This document shows positions 1 to 10,803 of a DNA stretch of 64,000 nt, one piece after another. Position numbers and translations under genes: made by a program. The stretch comes from Dryococelus australis (Eukaryota > Arthropoda > Insecta > Phasmatodea > Phasmatidae): positions 220,762,491 to 220,826,490 of the forward strand of contig CM056994.1 in assembly GCA_029891345.1 (NCBI GenBank), read 5' to 3'. The notes beneath the pieces were generated by a model that was given only the letters and a program-made list of their open reading frames with translations, had not been told where the DNA came from and ran no database searches. Numbering within the stretch: position 1 is the first letter of the stretch; each line of letters starts with the position of its first letter.

Positions 1-459
1 TATACTCCATCCACCGCACTTCTGGTGCTGGAGGGAGTATTTGCTTAGGTCTGAGAGACGAACCCATTGGGGACCACACTCACATGTTATCGTCAGCCAC
101 TGTGAAACCTGATGCTCAGTATCAACCGCGCTTCTGGTGCCAGACACGGGGATAGGGGGCAGCCCTAGACTGTCAATTGCGATACGCGGAAGTTCACCTA
201 GGGATGAACGTCACCTGCTCTACCTTTGCGGGGCTGGTAGTAGAAATCTTTATCCTCATGCCCTACTCCCATCGAAGTGGTATCCAAAAGAGGGATAAAA
301 AGGCTTTTACCAATTTGAAGTACAAACAAAGGCTTAATTTCAACCCGACTGTACTTGACAGTCTAAATCCTAGGAAATGAGCTCAAGCCATCTGTTGCCT
401 GCAGAGGCAGGTCCATCCAGCCTCCTTTCCAGATCTGTTCGAACCCTCCATCAAGACTG

Positions 460-786
460 GTGGTGAAATTCACCATATCATCCAGGCCTTCCTCAGGGGT
501 GAGGCAGTTCCCTATGGTATCGCCAACCCCTGGATCAGGGGACACCAGATCTCCGACCCATCCCAGCCCACACGTCAGCACACCAGGTCCTGGTGCCAGT
601 GCCAGCTCATCACCACCAGTGCCACAGCAGGGTCAACAGCCTCCACAGACCACCAATCACCCAGGTATAAAAGTGAGAGTGGTCCCAGCCAGACATAAGA
701 TTGTGCTCGCCGTCCGCGACTTTGTGCCAAGCTGGAAAGCCACACGGCCAGTCCTCTACACTGGTTGGGCTCCTGTTCCGCACTAA
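460..786 (+). pseudogene. Gag N-terminal fragment of a Ty3/gypsy element (tentative)
   Basis: This is an open frame of 108 codons, rich in Pro, Ser and Gln in its middle (low-complexity linker). Near its end it reads FVPS, a few residues, then TRPVL, followed by a Gly. The minus-strand Gag at 59833-60246 has the same FVPS...TRPVL block after a similar Pro/Ser/Thr-rich linker, and the DNA matches around it (ACTTTGT.CCAAGC in both). I infer that this is a truncated N-terminal Gag piece of the same or a related element. No capsid, protease or RT follows; similarity ends at about 790. It lies in FOXRED1 intron 2 on the opposite strand. It could also be chance similarity in a low-complexity protein. 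Confidence 0.4.
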
Positions 787-1407
787 GTAATTCAAGTTAA
801 AACTAACCCTGGTGTGTGTACCGTTACACCCACCAAACGCACTTCGGCCGTGACAAGCCTCCATTGTTAAAAGGATGCCACACGTCAAGTTGCATTAATT
901 GTTTAACATGTAAAAGTCTATCCCGCAGTGGAAGTCATTCTTGGGTTATGCCTGGCCTTAACACTGATTTATGCATTTTGTCTAAGTTGTGAATACTCTT
1001 GTTGAGCCTGAAGGGCTTTTGCACACATAAACTGTCTCTTGGTTTTACATTTGAAAATACATAAAATGTCACTATGTTCAACATTTCTGTCAAATTTATA
1101 CATTGTTTGAACTGACCCTGTTAATTGATACATAATCTTGATTGAAATGTCACTTATCATGACAATGGTCTACATACCAATTTTGGTGCGGTTTAACAAA
1201 GTTGTGAAAGGAAGTTCCAGTTCTCGAATATTGTTTCTGTGATTGCTTGTCTCAATCACACCTAAAGGATGTTTCTTGACAGAATCTATATGGTTTACCA
1301 AGTAGTACCAAGTAGTAAAAGAAAAGTTGAGACATTTCCAACACTTGCACAATATAAACATTTTAAAAGTTTTGCAAAGACATTTTGAAGTGCTTGTATA
1401 AGCATAC

Positions 1408-1690
1408 CACACTTAGAATGCCCTAAAATGAGTGTCATAATGGTTAGCAATAACTGAAAAGTAATTTTTAAGTAGTTTTGAAATCTGAAAACTGTTTTCA
1501 AAAACTGAGAATTTTGAGAATCGATGGAAACGGTAGCTTGTCACACTTAGAATGCCCTAAAATTAGTGTCACAATGGTTGGCAATAACTGAAAAGTAATT
1601 TTTAAGCACTTTTGAAATTTGAAAATTTTTTCAAAATGTTTTTAAAAAACTGAAAATGTTGAGAATTTACGGAAACGGTGGCTGGTCACA
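1408..1690. repeat. Tandem duplication, about 134-bp period
   Basis: Two units start with CACACTTAGAATGCCCTAAA at about 1408 and 1542, then share the phrase beginning GCAATAACTGAAAAGTAATT and end in a GGAAACGGT...GCTTGT/GCTGGTCAC segment. Weaker versions of the same phrases (CTTTTGAAA..., GGTGGCTTTTCACAG, CCACTTGATG) continue to about 1985, so the array probably had more units that have decayed. A 115-codon frame at 1764-2111 runs through this tail; it has a repetitive Lys/Leu/Glu composition and I regard it as accidental. Confidence 0.75.
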
Positions 1691-2621
1691 GTCCCACTGG
1701 ATGGCCTCCACTTGATGTTAATCTATGTGGCACATTTTCAGCTCTCTTAGCACTTGAAAACTTTTGACAAGAGGTAAAAATGTTGAAAAGTCACCAAATT
1801 TAAAAAAGCTTTCACTGCCACTAAGTACAGGTGCCACGATGCGAGTCACGGTGGCATGCAATTATGAACAGTTAGTTTGGCACTCTTTTGAAACATTAGC
1901 AAAAGTTTTGGAAAACTTTGAAAAGTTACCGAAAAAGGTGGCTTTTCACAGCCACATTCGACAGTCACCACTTGATGCGACAGTGTTTGATGGCAGGGAA
2001 AGGAGGAGACAATGTAGAAATTGTACAGCATCTCGTGCACATTTCTGGCAGGAAAACTCGTCAGTCAAAAGACATCTTGAAGCATCAGCTTACCAGGCTG
2101 CTCAGAAGTAGTTGAGGGCCGTTGAGGTTGCATTGCTAATTATGGACAATTTCCAGCATGCCCAGTACCACCGCAATTGCAAATCATGAACTCATATGTT
2201 ACTCAGATACTTACACCATGCTACAATGTGAAGTTGTAAGGTCTCTCCACACACCAATTAAACACTGATAAAATATTACATATTAATTAACACTGAAAAA
2301 CACTAAAGGATTGTTGGAAAGTTGTTTGGTAGAGCTAGCTCCCAAAATACAGATAAGCAACCTATGAAGAGGTCACACACAAAATAAGAGTTTGCGGGTG
2401 GTCATATTTTTTTTTACTTTAGTGTGTTTAGACAAGAAATTCTATTTATTATTCGAAGGTCCTCGTCACAATAAAAGTTGCAGTGGTGCAATAGCTGAGT
2501 CAGTGAAACATGAAACTATAAGTGTACAGTTGGGACCCGATTTAACAAGGCTTCACATTTCTGAAAATGGTCTCATGAAATTGTAATACCAATGTGCAGA
2601 AATAACAGTTTTTGAAATGAA

Positions 2622-2945
2622 AGGTTATTTTATTTCAATACACAGATGTCTTTCAAATAAAAGTATACCCCAGAAAAGTATATACAACCTTCCCTTATCC
2701 CAAAAACAAGTAAACACAGGGTGCCAAACCACTTTCAGCAAATGTGAAGGCTATTTTCAGTAGCTTCTTGCAAAAAAAAATTTGGCAATTTATGAATAAA
2801 ATGTCAATTTATTTTAAGAGATAACCATCTCCCGAATAAACGTATACCCCGTAACGGTACACAAGACCTCCCCTTGTCACAAAAAAATGTAAACACCAGA
2901 TGCTAAGTCATATTTAGCGAGTACAGTCAATTTTTAGTAACCTTA
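2622..2945. repeat. Diverged tandem duplication, about 180-bp period
   Basis: Two units share GTATACCCC (2663 and 2842), then AC(A)A(C/G)ACCT.CCCTT.TC..AAAA, then GTAAACAC.(A)G(A/G)TGC and a similar tail. They differ at roughly one base in four, so the duplication is old. It lies in FOXRED1 intron 2. No coding potential is seen. Confidence 0.65.
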
Positions 2946-3804
2946 GATATTTTGATTGTTAACACAAGTTTGACAGCACTCTGTTAACATGGTGATGTAC
3001 GCAAGTTGTTTCCAATGTTGTCTAAATTTCTAGCTCCATATCACTAGACATCCTGGGTTCTATTGCTGCACTGGCCTTGAACAGTAGCAACACTGGTTTG
3101 TTTCCAAGCAAAGACCATTACAAGACATGAATTACAGTTTACTGCACAGACATCCAAAAATTACTTAGCATTCTACGGTAAACTACCCCACTCCTGCTCA
3201 ATAAAAAATTAAAGATATTCAGCTGTGAACTTCCCACAGTGTAATTATTACTTGACAAACAGAGATTAAAGGGAAAGCAATCTTTCATTGCTTCCATGGA
3301 TGTTTCACCCCTGATGTTTTCAAATGCCACTTTAAAGAAAATGAAAATGTTAATTTAATACTTACAAAATTAACTTCAGCCACAGTTGTTTCTATGTAAA
3401 TGTCAGTGAATTTTACTTCTGTTTGCATATTTAATCTATTTTAATGTATGTGTAGGCCTGCATGCTGCAACATATCTGTAATATGTAACAACTTTTGGTG
3501 TGTACGGAAACTTACAAAGGATAACAATTAAAAGATTTATAGTAGAAAAACCTTAAACCAAAACTGTGTGTTATTTAAACATCTAAATGTGCAAAGATTC
3601 CCCCCCCCCCTTTTTTTTCTCCTCTTAACTTATACTAACAATAATCCAACACATATGGTACATAACTATTTTCATTTCTGATTACTGAAAAACAAATATG
3701 TTTAAACACAAAATTTTGAAGATAAAAAGTTTCCAATGTAGCATACATAAATTGAAACTGCAGCACTACTCCTGTCTATGATCACAAATGTAACATTTAC
3801 TGAC

Positions 3805-4034
3805 CTCTGCAGCTTAGCGCTCTCTTCGAGTTGCTCCGCACCATTCTCTGTTGCCAGGAACAGGTATCCACATGGTGTAAACTGAACATCAGGAGCATCA
3901 CAGTTAGGAACTGCCAAGTGCGTTTTTATGTTCCGCAAAAACTCCGCACAAAACATGGACATCTGTATGTTCTCTGGGAGTGTGAACTGCTGTCTGAGCT
4001 CTCCGCATGACAGCACAGTTGAGGCCTTGGCATA
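3805..4034 (-). CDS. FOXRED1: FOXRED1 exon 2 (FAD-dependent oxidoreductase domain protein 1)
   Basis: FOXRED1 is a mitochondrial FAD-dependent oxidoreductase of the DAO family, known as a complex I assembly factor. This exon codes for the block after the FAD-binding fold: it reads KASTVLS, then RQQF.LPENIQ, then F...FLRNI...LAV and a FTP.GYLFLA stretch, the order and spacing seen in animal FOXRED1. The acceptor is GTTGCAG before a TAT codon at 4034 (phase 0). The donor is GAG|GTCAGT after 3805, leaving a split Arg codon (phase 2). The exon is 230 nt long. Reading on past the donor adds unrelated residues, which supports the boundary. The next exon is outside the window. No stop or frameshift interrupts it. 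Confidence 0.93.
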
Positions 4035-5828
4035 CTGCAACGGCAAATCCATACGAACATAACTCTTGGAGCCCTGTGCCCCATGTGCATGTATGGATGT
4101 CAAATGAAGAGGTAAAATACTTGACTATGTGCAATACTTCATGATGGCGATACCTAAAGTGAAACACCTTTCTTACACTTTCCAGGGAACTAAGAAAAGT
4201 GTTGCAAGAGGCAGGAACGTGTAAAAAAGAGGCAAATTTATGCTGTAAAAACACTAATGGGACTGAAAAAAGTAGATTTAAAATGCAGGAAAGTGTAAAA
4301 TCAGGGTGTGTAAAAAAGTGATCATCTATTTTTACACAAAATAACAAGCTGCAATATAAACCTTAATGTACATCAATCAAAAGTTAAAATATCTGTGACA
4401 ATATTCTTGCAGTTGATCTCATCCCAACTCTTATTATACTTCCCTATTAACTTCCATTTCCTGCTTGTGCTTGAACTGTCACATTGTAGCAGCCATCTCT
4501 GAGCCTCCAAATGCTTCATCCCATACAAACATAATACCTCCCTTATGTGTAAATACACACATCTCCTTCCATCTGCACTTTCACATCACCACCAGCTTTT
4601 ATGCTACATTATGTTTACAGCCATTCTACATCCATTATGACCCAAGTAATGTACCAATTTACATAAAGTGGATCCTAAGAGATGTAGATGTTACTGTTAC
4701 AACAAAAATACAAACTATTGGGTTATGCTTACATGTAATAAAGCAGAAGCTAGAGGAGTAAAAATAATGTTATCAGTTTCACAACTGCATTTTCAGAAAA
4801 AAGAAGTATGTTTATTTGAGTCTTACTATCCTCTTAATCAGAAAAGCAAACGTAATCAATCCGTATTTAAAGCCACACACTAGAGTGTAAAGATTTTGTA
4901 ATTTTTATTTATTTATGTAATTGCAAAATTGTAAATTTTTAAATTTTTTTACATTGCACTGCCCAATGTATTAACACTTAGTAATCCTTGTCACCCTAAT
5001 GTTATTGGCATTCCAAATGAAGTGGGATTATTATAATGCACATCAGATTAAAATTAAAAATCAACTTTTTTTTGTTTTTCCATGTACTCAACAGGGATAA
5101 AAAATAACAGAAGGGGACAACTTGTGCCCTTTCGTTATTCATCAAGAGTATCTTTCATTAAAAGCTCAAATTTTTATTTCATCCCCCACATAACTTTTTT
5201 TGGCTTTGAAAAACACACATTTTAATTTTTTTTCCAAAGTTGGAGACTACCAATTTTTTTCTAGGAAGGAAGTCTTCAACCCAAATAACTTTGATGTTGG
5301 ACACTGTTCTACATGTTGACACTAAGCATGCACAAGATCAGATCTCTAAATGAAACTTTGATGAAGCAGGGTGGGGTATAAAGTGGAGTAAAACAATCAT
5401 GAAAGCAGATGACCCCCTTCTTAAAAATACAAAATGTATTTTATAATATAAATATAGTTTAATAGTACCTCATGTAAGCATTTGTGCAAAACAAAAAAAC
5501 CCAACAATGGGTCACTTACTAAGAAAGTTATGGCTAATCCGGTAAACCGAAATCTATGAAATTTGTTTGCAGCGTGTAAACAGCAGTGATTTACATGCTG
5601 CAAACATCCACTTGTACGTAAAAATCTAAATTAATGTATTTTTTTTCATCTTGAGGATAGGATAACATAGGAACATTTTTTTTTTTTCAAAGTCAAAAAT
5701 AGTGCAGATTCAACCCCTTGATGATTTCACATGGATGGAATGACCCTTAATGGGGCTTAATTATAAAGAATAAGGTCTTTTCTGAAAATATAAGAAAACT
5801 TTATGGAAAATTGTATAATTAAAATCTA

Positions 5829-6330
5829 CTAATTACACAGAACACGAATTTACTATGGGCATCAACATATTATCAATAAACACCACAAACACGAAAGTGG
5901 GGAGGACTATGAAGGGAAATTGTGGGGTAAAACACGTAAAATATATTTTAATTACTTGAGATTTGGATTCCTTAACCACTTTCAATCAAAATTACTAATC
6001 GCAGTGAAAACGAATTTACTAGGGACAACACGACATTCACAGCACATACTACCAAATGTGATTGTGGGGAGGGCTATGAAGACGAGGGAAATTGTGGGGT
6101 AAAACACATAAAGGTTATGTAAATTACAGGTCATTTAGGTTCCTTAAGCACGTTAAATGAAAGAAGACCTAACCTAATTAAACCTAACTTCACAGAAAAC
6201 AATAATAAGTAAGCATGTGTCGGGTCATCCCCCCCTGTGATTCAAATATGAAGTTAGGTGTAATTTAGTTAGGTCTGCTGAATTTTACATTACTGCCAGC
6301 AAAAGTATGTACACCCTTCAATTACCACAC
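5829..6330 (-). repeat. Foldback repeat family, copy 1 (reverse orientation, partly tandem)
   Basis: It begins CTAATTACACAGAACACGAA and matches the reverse complement of the right ends of the copies at 12100-12946 and 53473-54166. It contains the family's core motif twice, at 5897-5933 and 6064-6105 (GGGGAGG.CTATGAAG ... ATTGTGGGGTAAAA). The phrase ACGAATTTACTA also occurs twice, so the end has been duplicated in tandem. The segment 6160-6330 (GAAGTTAGGTGTAATTTAGT) matches 57340-57410. No coding capacity; probably a non-autonomous DNA transposon. Confidence 0.7.
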
Positions 6331-6402
6331 ACACATGTGCATGCATGGAAACATGCACACACACGTACACGCACACGTGTACATGCATGTAAACACACAC
6401 AC
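6328..6402. repeat. CA-rich microsatellite
   Basis: An interrupted (CA)n/(CATG)n run. It lies just before the 5' LTR of the gypsy element. Confidence 0.8.
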
Positions 6403-6450
6403 TCCTATAACATTTTGTATTTATTGGTGACTACACCAATGTTCACTAAA

Positions 6451-6600
6451 ACTGTTGTGTATTGTGTTCATATAGAAATACATTATGTAGAATGCTAGTT
6501 TTGTAGGTTGGCAACAACAGCAGCCAAATATTAACAAACACTAAAGCCAGTAGCCGGGCAGCAGTCATGGAGATGTGCAGGCATTGTGGTACGTAATACT
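6451..6600 (+). repeat. 5' LTR of the gypsy element
   Basis: It starts ACTGTTGTGTATTGTGTTCA and shares with the 3' LTR the phrases GGCAACAACAGCAGCCAAAT, CACTAAAGCCAGTAGC and CAGTCATGG. It ends ...TAATACT directly before the primer-binding site. At 150 bp it is shorter than the 3' LTR because it lacks two of three 25-bp internal units. Confidence 0.85.
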
Positions 6601-6611
6601 TGGCGACGAGG
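6601..6611 (+). promoter_or_regulatory. tRNA primer-binding site
   Basis: TGGCGACGAGG directly follows the 5' LTR. A TGG start (pairing with the CCA tail of a tRNA) in this position is the normal minus-strand primer site of LTR retrotransposons. The tRNA species is not determined. Confidence 0.7.
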
Positions 6612-6639
6612 TTTAAAATATTGCATGTGGTCCATGGTC

Positions 6640-7180
6640 CACGTAAAATGGCACCAATTGGAGCTATAGGCGAGTTTTCCCCAGAGGAGTCGTAGAACTC
6701 GTATCGCCAACGTCTACAGTTCAATTGCATAGTGAACAACATCAAGGATGACGAAGCTAAGCGGTATGTGTTTTATATGATATATGGATCACAGTTGTAC
6801 GGTCTGGTGACTTCATTATTGTCATCAAAATCTACAGATGCGGTACCTCTGGCAAGTGTTCACTAGGTTAACGAATCACTTCCACCCGAAGCCCAGTGAA
6901 ATCGTTGAAACTTTAAGTTCCTGAAGCACTATCAAGAGCTGCGACGGATAAGCACACACTGCAATTTTCTAAGTTTGGATTGCATGTTACAAGACCATTT
7001 GGTTTGTGGGGTTTGGGACAAAGCTGTACAACAGGCTCTCATTGTTAAGGATAAATTGACTTTACAAGAGGCAGTGGACGTGATGGCAACAGAAACGACA
7101 GGAAGGAACATAGTATACTTGCGAGGCAGTATATTGGTGGAGGAAAATGTGCACAAGAAAAGAATGCAGTCGTGAGAAAT
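6640..7180 (+). pseudogene. gypsy gag (matrix/capsid-like region)
   Basis: The conceptual product begins with an IGAIGEF phrase and goes on through a capsid-like stretch (KRYVFYMI.G..LYGLVTSLL) to the conserved CML.D.LVCGVWD..VQQALI.KDKLTLQEAVD block at 6975-7110, the usual end of gypsy Gag capsid. Stops and at least two frame changes break it upstream of 6975; the last 67 codons (6975-7175) are open. Confidence 0.75.
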
Positions 7181-7212
7181 GTGAATGGGAGGAAAATCGG
7201 TAAAGTCAAACA

Positions 7213-7395
7213 GTGTGTCAGTTGACAGGAAAAAGGAAGGAAATGAGGGAAGGGAATCAGCTATGTTGGTGGTACAATGGTAACAACATAATTGATGAAT
7301 GCTGGCATGCATATACAGTAAGCAAAAATAAAGGACACCTTGAGCTGGCATGCATAAAAAAAAACAGTAGGCAGGTTCAAGTGAGAGGGACTTGA
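7213..7395 (+). pseudogene. gypsy Gag nucleocapsid zinc-knuckle remnant
   Basis: The frame includes a Cys-Trp-Trp start, a Cys-Trp-His, and a GHLELAC end, the remains of one or two CCHC knuckles (C..C...GH....C) that bind the element's RNA. Some cysteines are lost. It lies between capsid and protease as expected. Confidence 0.5.
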
Positions 7396-7404
7396 AATTA
7401 ACTG

Positions 7405-7749
7405 GTGTCACATAGGAAGTGCAGCATAGAGGTGGACAATGCATATGGTGCAGGTTCAGAATATACTTCATACAGTATACAGGAGCAAGCACATAGGAAG
7501 TCATGGTGCATTAAAGTGCTGTTGAATGGACAACCAGTGAGCATGGAAGTTGACACTGGGGCAGGCTGTTCCATTATCAGCTGGCACACATACAAGTTTC
7601 TGTGGCCCAGTGAGCCACCTTTGAAAAAGGAGAACATGGTATTGCGTACATGGTCGAGTGAACATATGGAAGTGTTGGGGGTCAAGGAAGTTGCAGGGCA
7701 ACTTAAGCGGTGTAAGGCAGTTATGCTGGAGTCAGTTGTGGTGCAATGA
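7405..7749 (+). pseudogene. gypsy retropepsin (aspartic protease)
   Basis: The product holds the active-site motif VDTGAGCSII at 7550-7580 after a CIKVLLNGQPV strand, followed by the hydrophobic C-terminal half. This is the retropepsin that cleaves Gag-Pol. The domain itself is open, but it is separated from gag and RT by stops. Confidence 0.85.
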
Positions 7750-7761
7750 TGAAGGCCAAAC

Positions 7762-8600
7762 TTGTTGGGACGTGTCTGGTTCGAGCCTCTTGGAATTAAA
7801 TTGATTGGGTTAAACAAAGTTTGGGGAGACCCGGTAGACTGGATTGTTAGAGAGTTTCCAGCAATGTTCAAAGCAGGTGAACTGGGAAAATACGTGGGTC
7901 CACAGATATCCATTAAAGTCCCACAAAAATGCATTCCTATGTTTAAAAAGGGCCGGCCAGTACCCTTTACATTGAGATACAAGGTAAGTCAGGAAATAAA
8001 GAGATTGGTACAGCACGGGATTTATGACCCTATAAATATTTCAGAATGGACAACACCTGTAGTACCTATATTAAAAAAGGATGGCACAATTCGGCTATGT
8101 AGGAATTATAAGGGAACAGTTAACAGTGTATGTGTCACGTGTGTGTATCCACTGTCCACAGTTAATGAGGTGTTAGCAGAACTGGAGAGAGGACAACTAT
8201 TCACCAAGCTCAATTTGGAGGAAGCATATTTGCAGGTAGCAGTACATGAGGCAACAGCCAAACTACTATGAAAGGACTTTTCAAGGTTAAGAGGTTGCCA
8301 TTTGGGGTTAGCAGTGGTCCAGAAATATTCTAAAAGTTAAAGGATACTCTGCTTGCTGACATACCAAGAACGGTAGTATTACTTAATGATATACTGATAT
8401 CGGAAGGAGAGGATGAAGAGCACTGGAGTCAGGTGCGTCAAGTTCTAGAAAGGTTGCAACGGGCAGAACTCCAAATGAAAATAGCAAAATGTGTATTTGG
8501 AGTGGATTATGTGATGTTCCTGGGACACAGAATTGACAAGATACGTATTCATCACTTGTCCAGTAAGATGGATGCTGCACATGATGCACCAGAACCAAAA
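7762..8600 (+). pseudogene. gypsy reverse transcriptase
   Basis: From 7762 to 8271 the frame is open: a protease-RT linker, KGRPVPF.LRYKVSQEI.RL, a SEWTTPVVPILKKDGTIRLC.NYK block (RT motifs 1-2) and LFTKLNLEEAYLQV (motif 3, where the usual catalytic Asp of DL..AY.Q is Asn). It continues after a stop; the catalytic YLDD is changed to LLND at 8379-8390, and FLGH.I follows at 8517. Two catalytic changes and the stops make it dead. Confidence 0.88.
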
Positions 8601-8739
8601 AACTAAACAGGCCTTTCTCTGACTTTGAACTCCTATAAGAGATTTCTTTACAAGACAGAAGTGTTGGAGATGCTGCACTGATTACTAAATGCAAATGCTC
8701 CATGGCACTGGACAGAAACACACAGTAAGGCATTTCAAG

Positions 8740-9140
8740 ATGCCAAGCAGTTGCTGCAGCCAGATCAGGCACTGATGCATTATGACCTCAATAAGCCATT
8801 AATTTTGGCACGCAATGCCTCAGAGTATGGGGTAGGAGCGATACTGGCCCACGAATTGGGTGACTGGAAAGAAGCCCCAATAGCATTTGGCTCTAGGACA
8901 CTATAAAAGAGCAAGCGAAACTATGCACAAGTGGACAAAGAAAATAAGCCCTGGCTCTGGTTTTTGGAGTAAAACAGTTCAAACAATATGAAATTGGTAG
9001 GAAGTTCAAGATAGTTACAGATCATAAGCCTCTCTTGTCGCTGCTCCATCCCAAGCAGTCCCTTCCAGACACAATATCCTCTCGATTGTTGTGATGGAGT
9101 CTCATGCTGGGGATGTATGATTTTGAGTTGGAATACAGGT
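8740..9140 (+). pseudogene. gypsy RNase H
   Basis: It reads LMHYD..KPLILA.NASEYGVGAILAH, then APIAFGSRTL.KS.RNYAQVDKE and, after a frameshift, ITDHKPLLSLL. The catalytic Asp of the usual DAS motif is Asn here (NAS). Several frames are involved. Confidence 0.8.
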
Positions 9141-9439
9141 CATGACACCAATAGAACACGCACAAGCTCTCAGCAGACTTTTGCTCCAGGCACCAGAGTT
9201 TGAGGTACAAGCACAAAGTGACGTTCTCATATTGGATGAGTCAACAGAGGTGTTGGTAGAGCCAGGTAAAATAGCAGCAGAAAAGGTAAGGACACATTAC
9301 TATCTAAGGTTCTGGAGTACACTGCAAGTGGATGGCCAGCGAAAGTGGTCGTGGATATGTAGCCATATTTTGTGTGAAGTCAGGTACTGTCTATACACAA
9401 AGACTGTTTATTGTGGGGACACAGGGTTATGATTCCATC

Positions 9440-10300
9440 CCAACTGCATTCAGAGGTGATGAATTTACTGCATGCTCAACATAATGGGGTAGCGCATATG
9501 AAAGCAGAGGTCCGAAGCTATTTCTGGTGACCAAAACTGGATGCGGCCATCGAGCAGGTGGTAAAGGATTGCAGCATTTGCCAGTAGTACCAAAATAACC
9601 CATCTAAAGTGAAAATGGTTGCCTGGCCAAAACCAGATAAACCATGATCGCAGTTGCACATTGATTTTGACGGCCCATTTCAAGGTTCAACCTTTCTAAT
9701 AGTCAATGACGCCTTTTCCAAGTGGCCTGAAGTCAGGCGGGTCGGAAGTTTGTGGGCTACATCAGTCATTCAGGAGCTGCGCAATACGTTCAGTTGCCAC
9801 GAGCTGCCAGATGTTATTGTAGCAGACATTGGGACTGCATTCCGATCTCAAGAAACGGCAGGGTTTGTGAAGAATAATAGTATAGAAAAAGTTTTTCTCC
9901 CCCATACCATCCTTCTAACAATGAGTTAGCCGAAAGGACTGTACAAACAGTGAAGCAGAAGTAATAAAAAGTTAGTGAAGGTGACTGGCGGATGCGGATG
10001 GCACAAATGTTACTAACTTGGCGGAAAACCACACAAGGGAAAAATAATAGCTGGAAGACTCCTGCAGAGTTACTAATGGAGTGACCACTACAGATGGTTC
10101 TGGTCAAACTGCATCCAGGTACAGACAGAGGCACCTCTCAAGATAAGCAGGCAGCAGGCGCAGTTGTGGCAGAGGACTCGACAATTCAGTGTGGGAGAGG
10201 CTGCATGGCTGCGCAACTACATGAGTGGCTTCAAATGTATACTGGGCTGGGTCAATGGGGAGGAAGGACAGTTGATTTACAATGGCCCAGATGATCAGGG
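9440..10300 (+). pseudogene. gypsy integrase
   Basis: The zinc-binding CSICQ pair is at about 9570. The catalytic core is open at 9654-9929: HIDFDGPF (first Asp), DAFSKWPEV, then VADIGTAF (second Asp, with the usual Asn changed to Ile). The catalytic Glu region (ELAERTVQTVK) follows in another frame at 9921-9955. C-terminal remnants run to about 10300. It inserts element DNA into the genome in active relatives; here frameshifts and stops break it. Confidence 0.85.
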
Positions 10301-10593
10301 CAATTCTCATCAAAGGCATAGACCAACTGCAATGGAGAAGTTGTCAACCAGTGTAATCTTCAAAAGCCAAAGAAGCAGTTTCCAAAAGGGTGCAGACAGC
10401 AACCAGTGTGTTACAGTAGTTTGGGCCCACGATTGCTCATAGCACTGGAGACCCACGATGTTCTTCATCAACAAGTGCTGGGACATCTTCTCCCTTCCGA
10501 GGGTTTTGAACAAGTAAAGCTCAAAGAGGTATTCGGGGCAGAGCTTCGGCATGACAGTGTGTGCTCCCAAGGAAGCTGGAAGATTTAGTCACA

Positions 10594-10609
10594 TTTTAAA
10601 TGGGGACGA
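10594..10609 (+). promoter_or_regulatory. Polypurine tract of the gypsy element
   Basis: TTTTAAATGGGGACGA directly precedes the 3' LTR and has the purine run used to prime plus-strand synthesis. Confidence 0.55.
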
Positions 10610-10803
10610 ACTGTTGTGTATTGTGTTCATCTAGAATTAGGTTATACTAGTTACGTTAGAATTAGGTTATGCTAGTTACATTAAAATTATGTTATGCTAG
10701 TTGTGTAAATTGGCAACAACAGCAGCCAAATATAAACAATCACTAAAGCCAGTAGCTAGGCAGGAGTCATGGCGACGTGCACACATTGTGGAACATAGGT
10801 AGT
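10610..10803 (+). repeat. 3' LTR of the gypsy element, with a 25-bp triplication
   Basis: It matches the 5' LTR at both ends (ACTGTTGTGT... to ...GGTAGT) but has three tandem 25-bp units at 10633-10707 (each like AGAATTAGGTTATGCTAGTT plus 5 nt) where the 5' LTR has one. Confidence 0.85.

Larger units (their letters stand above)
1..3804 (-). other. Part of FOXRED1 intron 2 (continues left of the window)
   Basis: The exon 2 donor is at 3804-3803 on the minus strand and no later FOXRED1 exon can be found down to position 1, so this whole stretch is read as intron 2. It contains the gag-like fragment near 460-786, the two tandem duplications at 1408-1690 and 2622-2945, and a C10-T8 homopolymer run at 3601-3619. 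Otherwise it is AT-rich and I see nothing else. Confidence 0.7.
6451..10803 (+). mobile_element. Ty3/gypsy LTR retrotransposon with both LTRs, inactive
   Basis: Two related LTRs (6451-6600 and 10610-10803) flank gag, protease, RT, RNase H and integrase in that order, which defines the Ty3/gypsy superfamily. The integrase phrase HIDFDGPF and the Gag/zinc-knuckle layout resemble the K02A2.6-like gypsy elements common in invertebrates. A primer-binding site adjoins the 5' LTR and a purine-rich tract precedes the 3' LTR. At about 4.35 kb it is close to full length, but every gene is broken by stops and frameshifts. It lies in FOXRED1 intron 1 and is transcribed opposite to the host gene. A target-site duplication is not clear; both flanks are A-rich. 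Confidence 0.92.

Noticed and set aside
1764..2111. 115-codon frame as a gene
   Set aside because: It runs through a decayed tandem array, and its repetitive residues follow from the DNA repeat.
3702..4103. A 133-codon minus-strand frame as a complete small gene
   Set aside because: Its middle is FOXRED1 exon 2 with clear acceptor and donor sites; the two ends are intron sequence read through.
3904..4347. 147-codon minus-strand frame overlapping exon 2
   Set aside because: Different frame from FOXRED1 and no recognisable domain.
6932..7982. Long minus-strand frames opposite the gypsy gag and protease (190 and 194 codons)
   Set aside because: They are antisense shadows of the gypsy coding sequence and show no family motifs.
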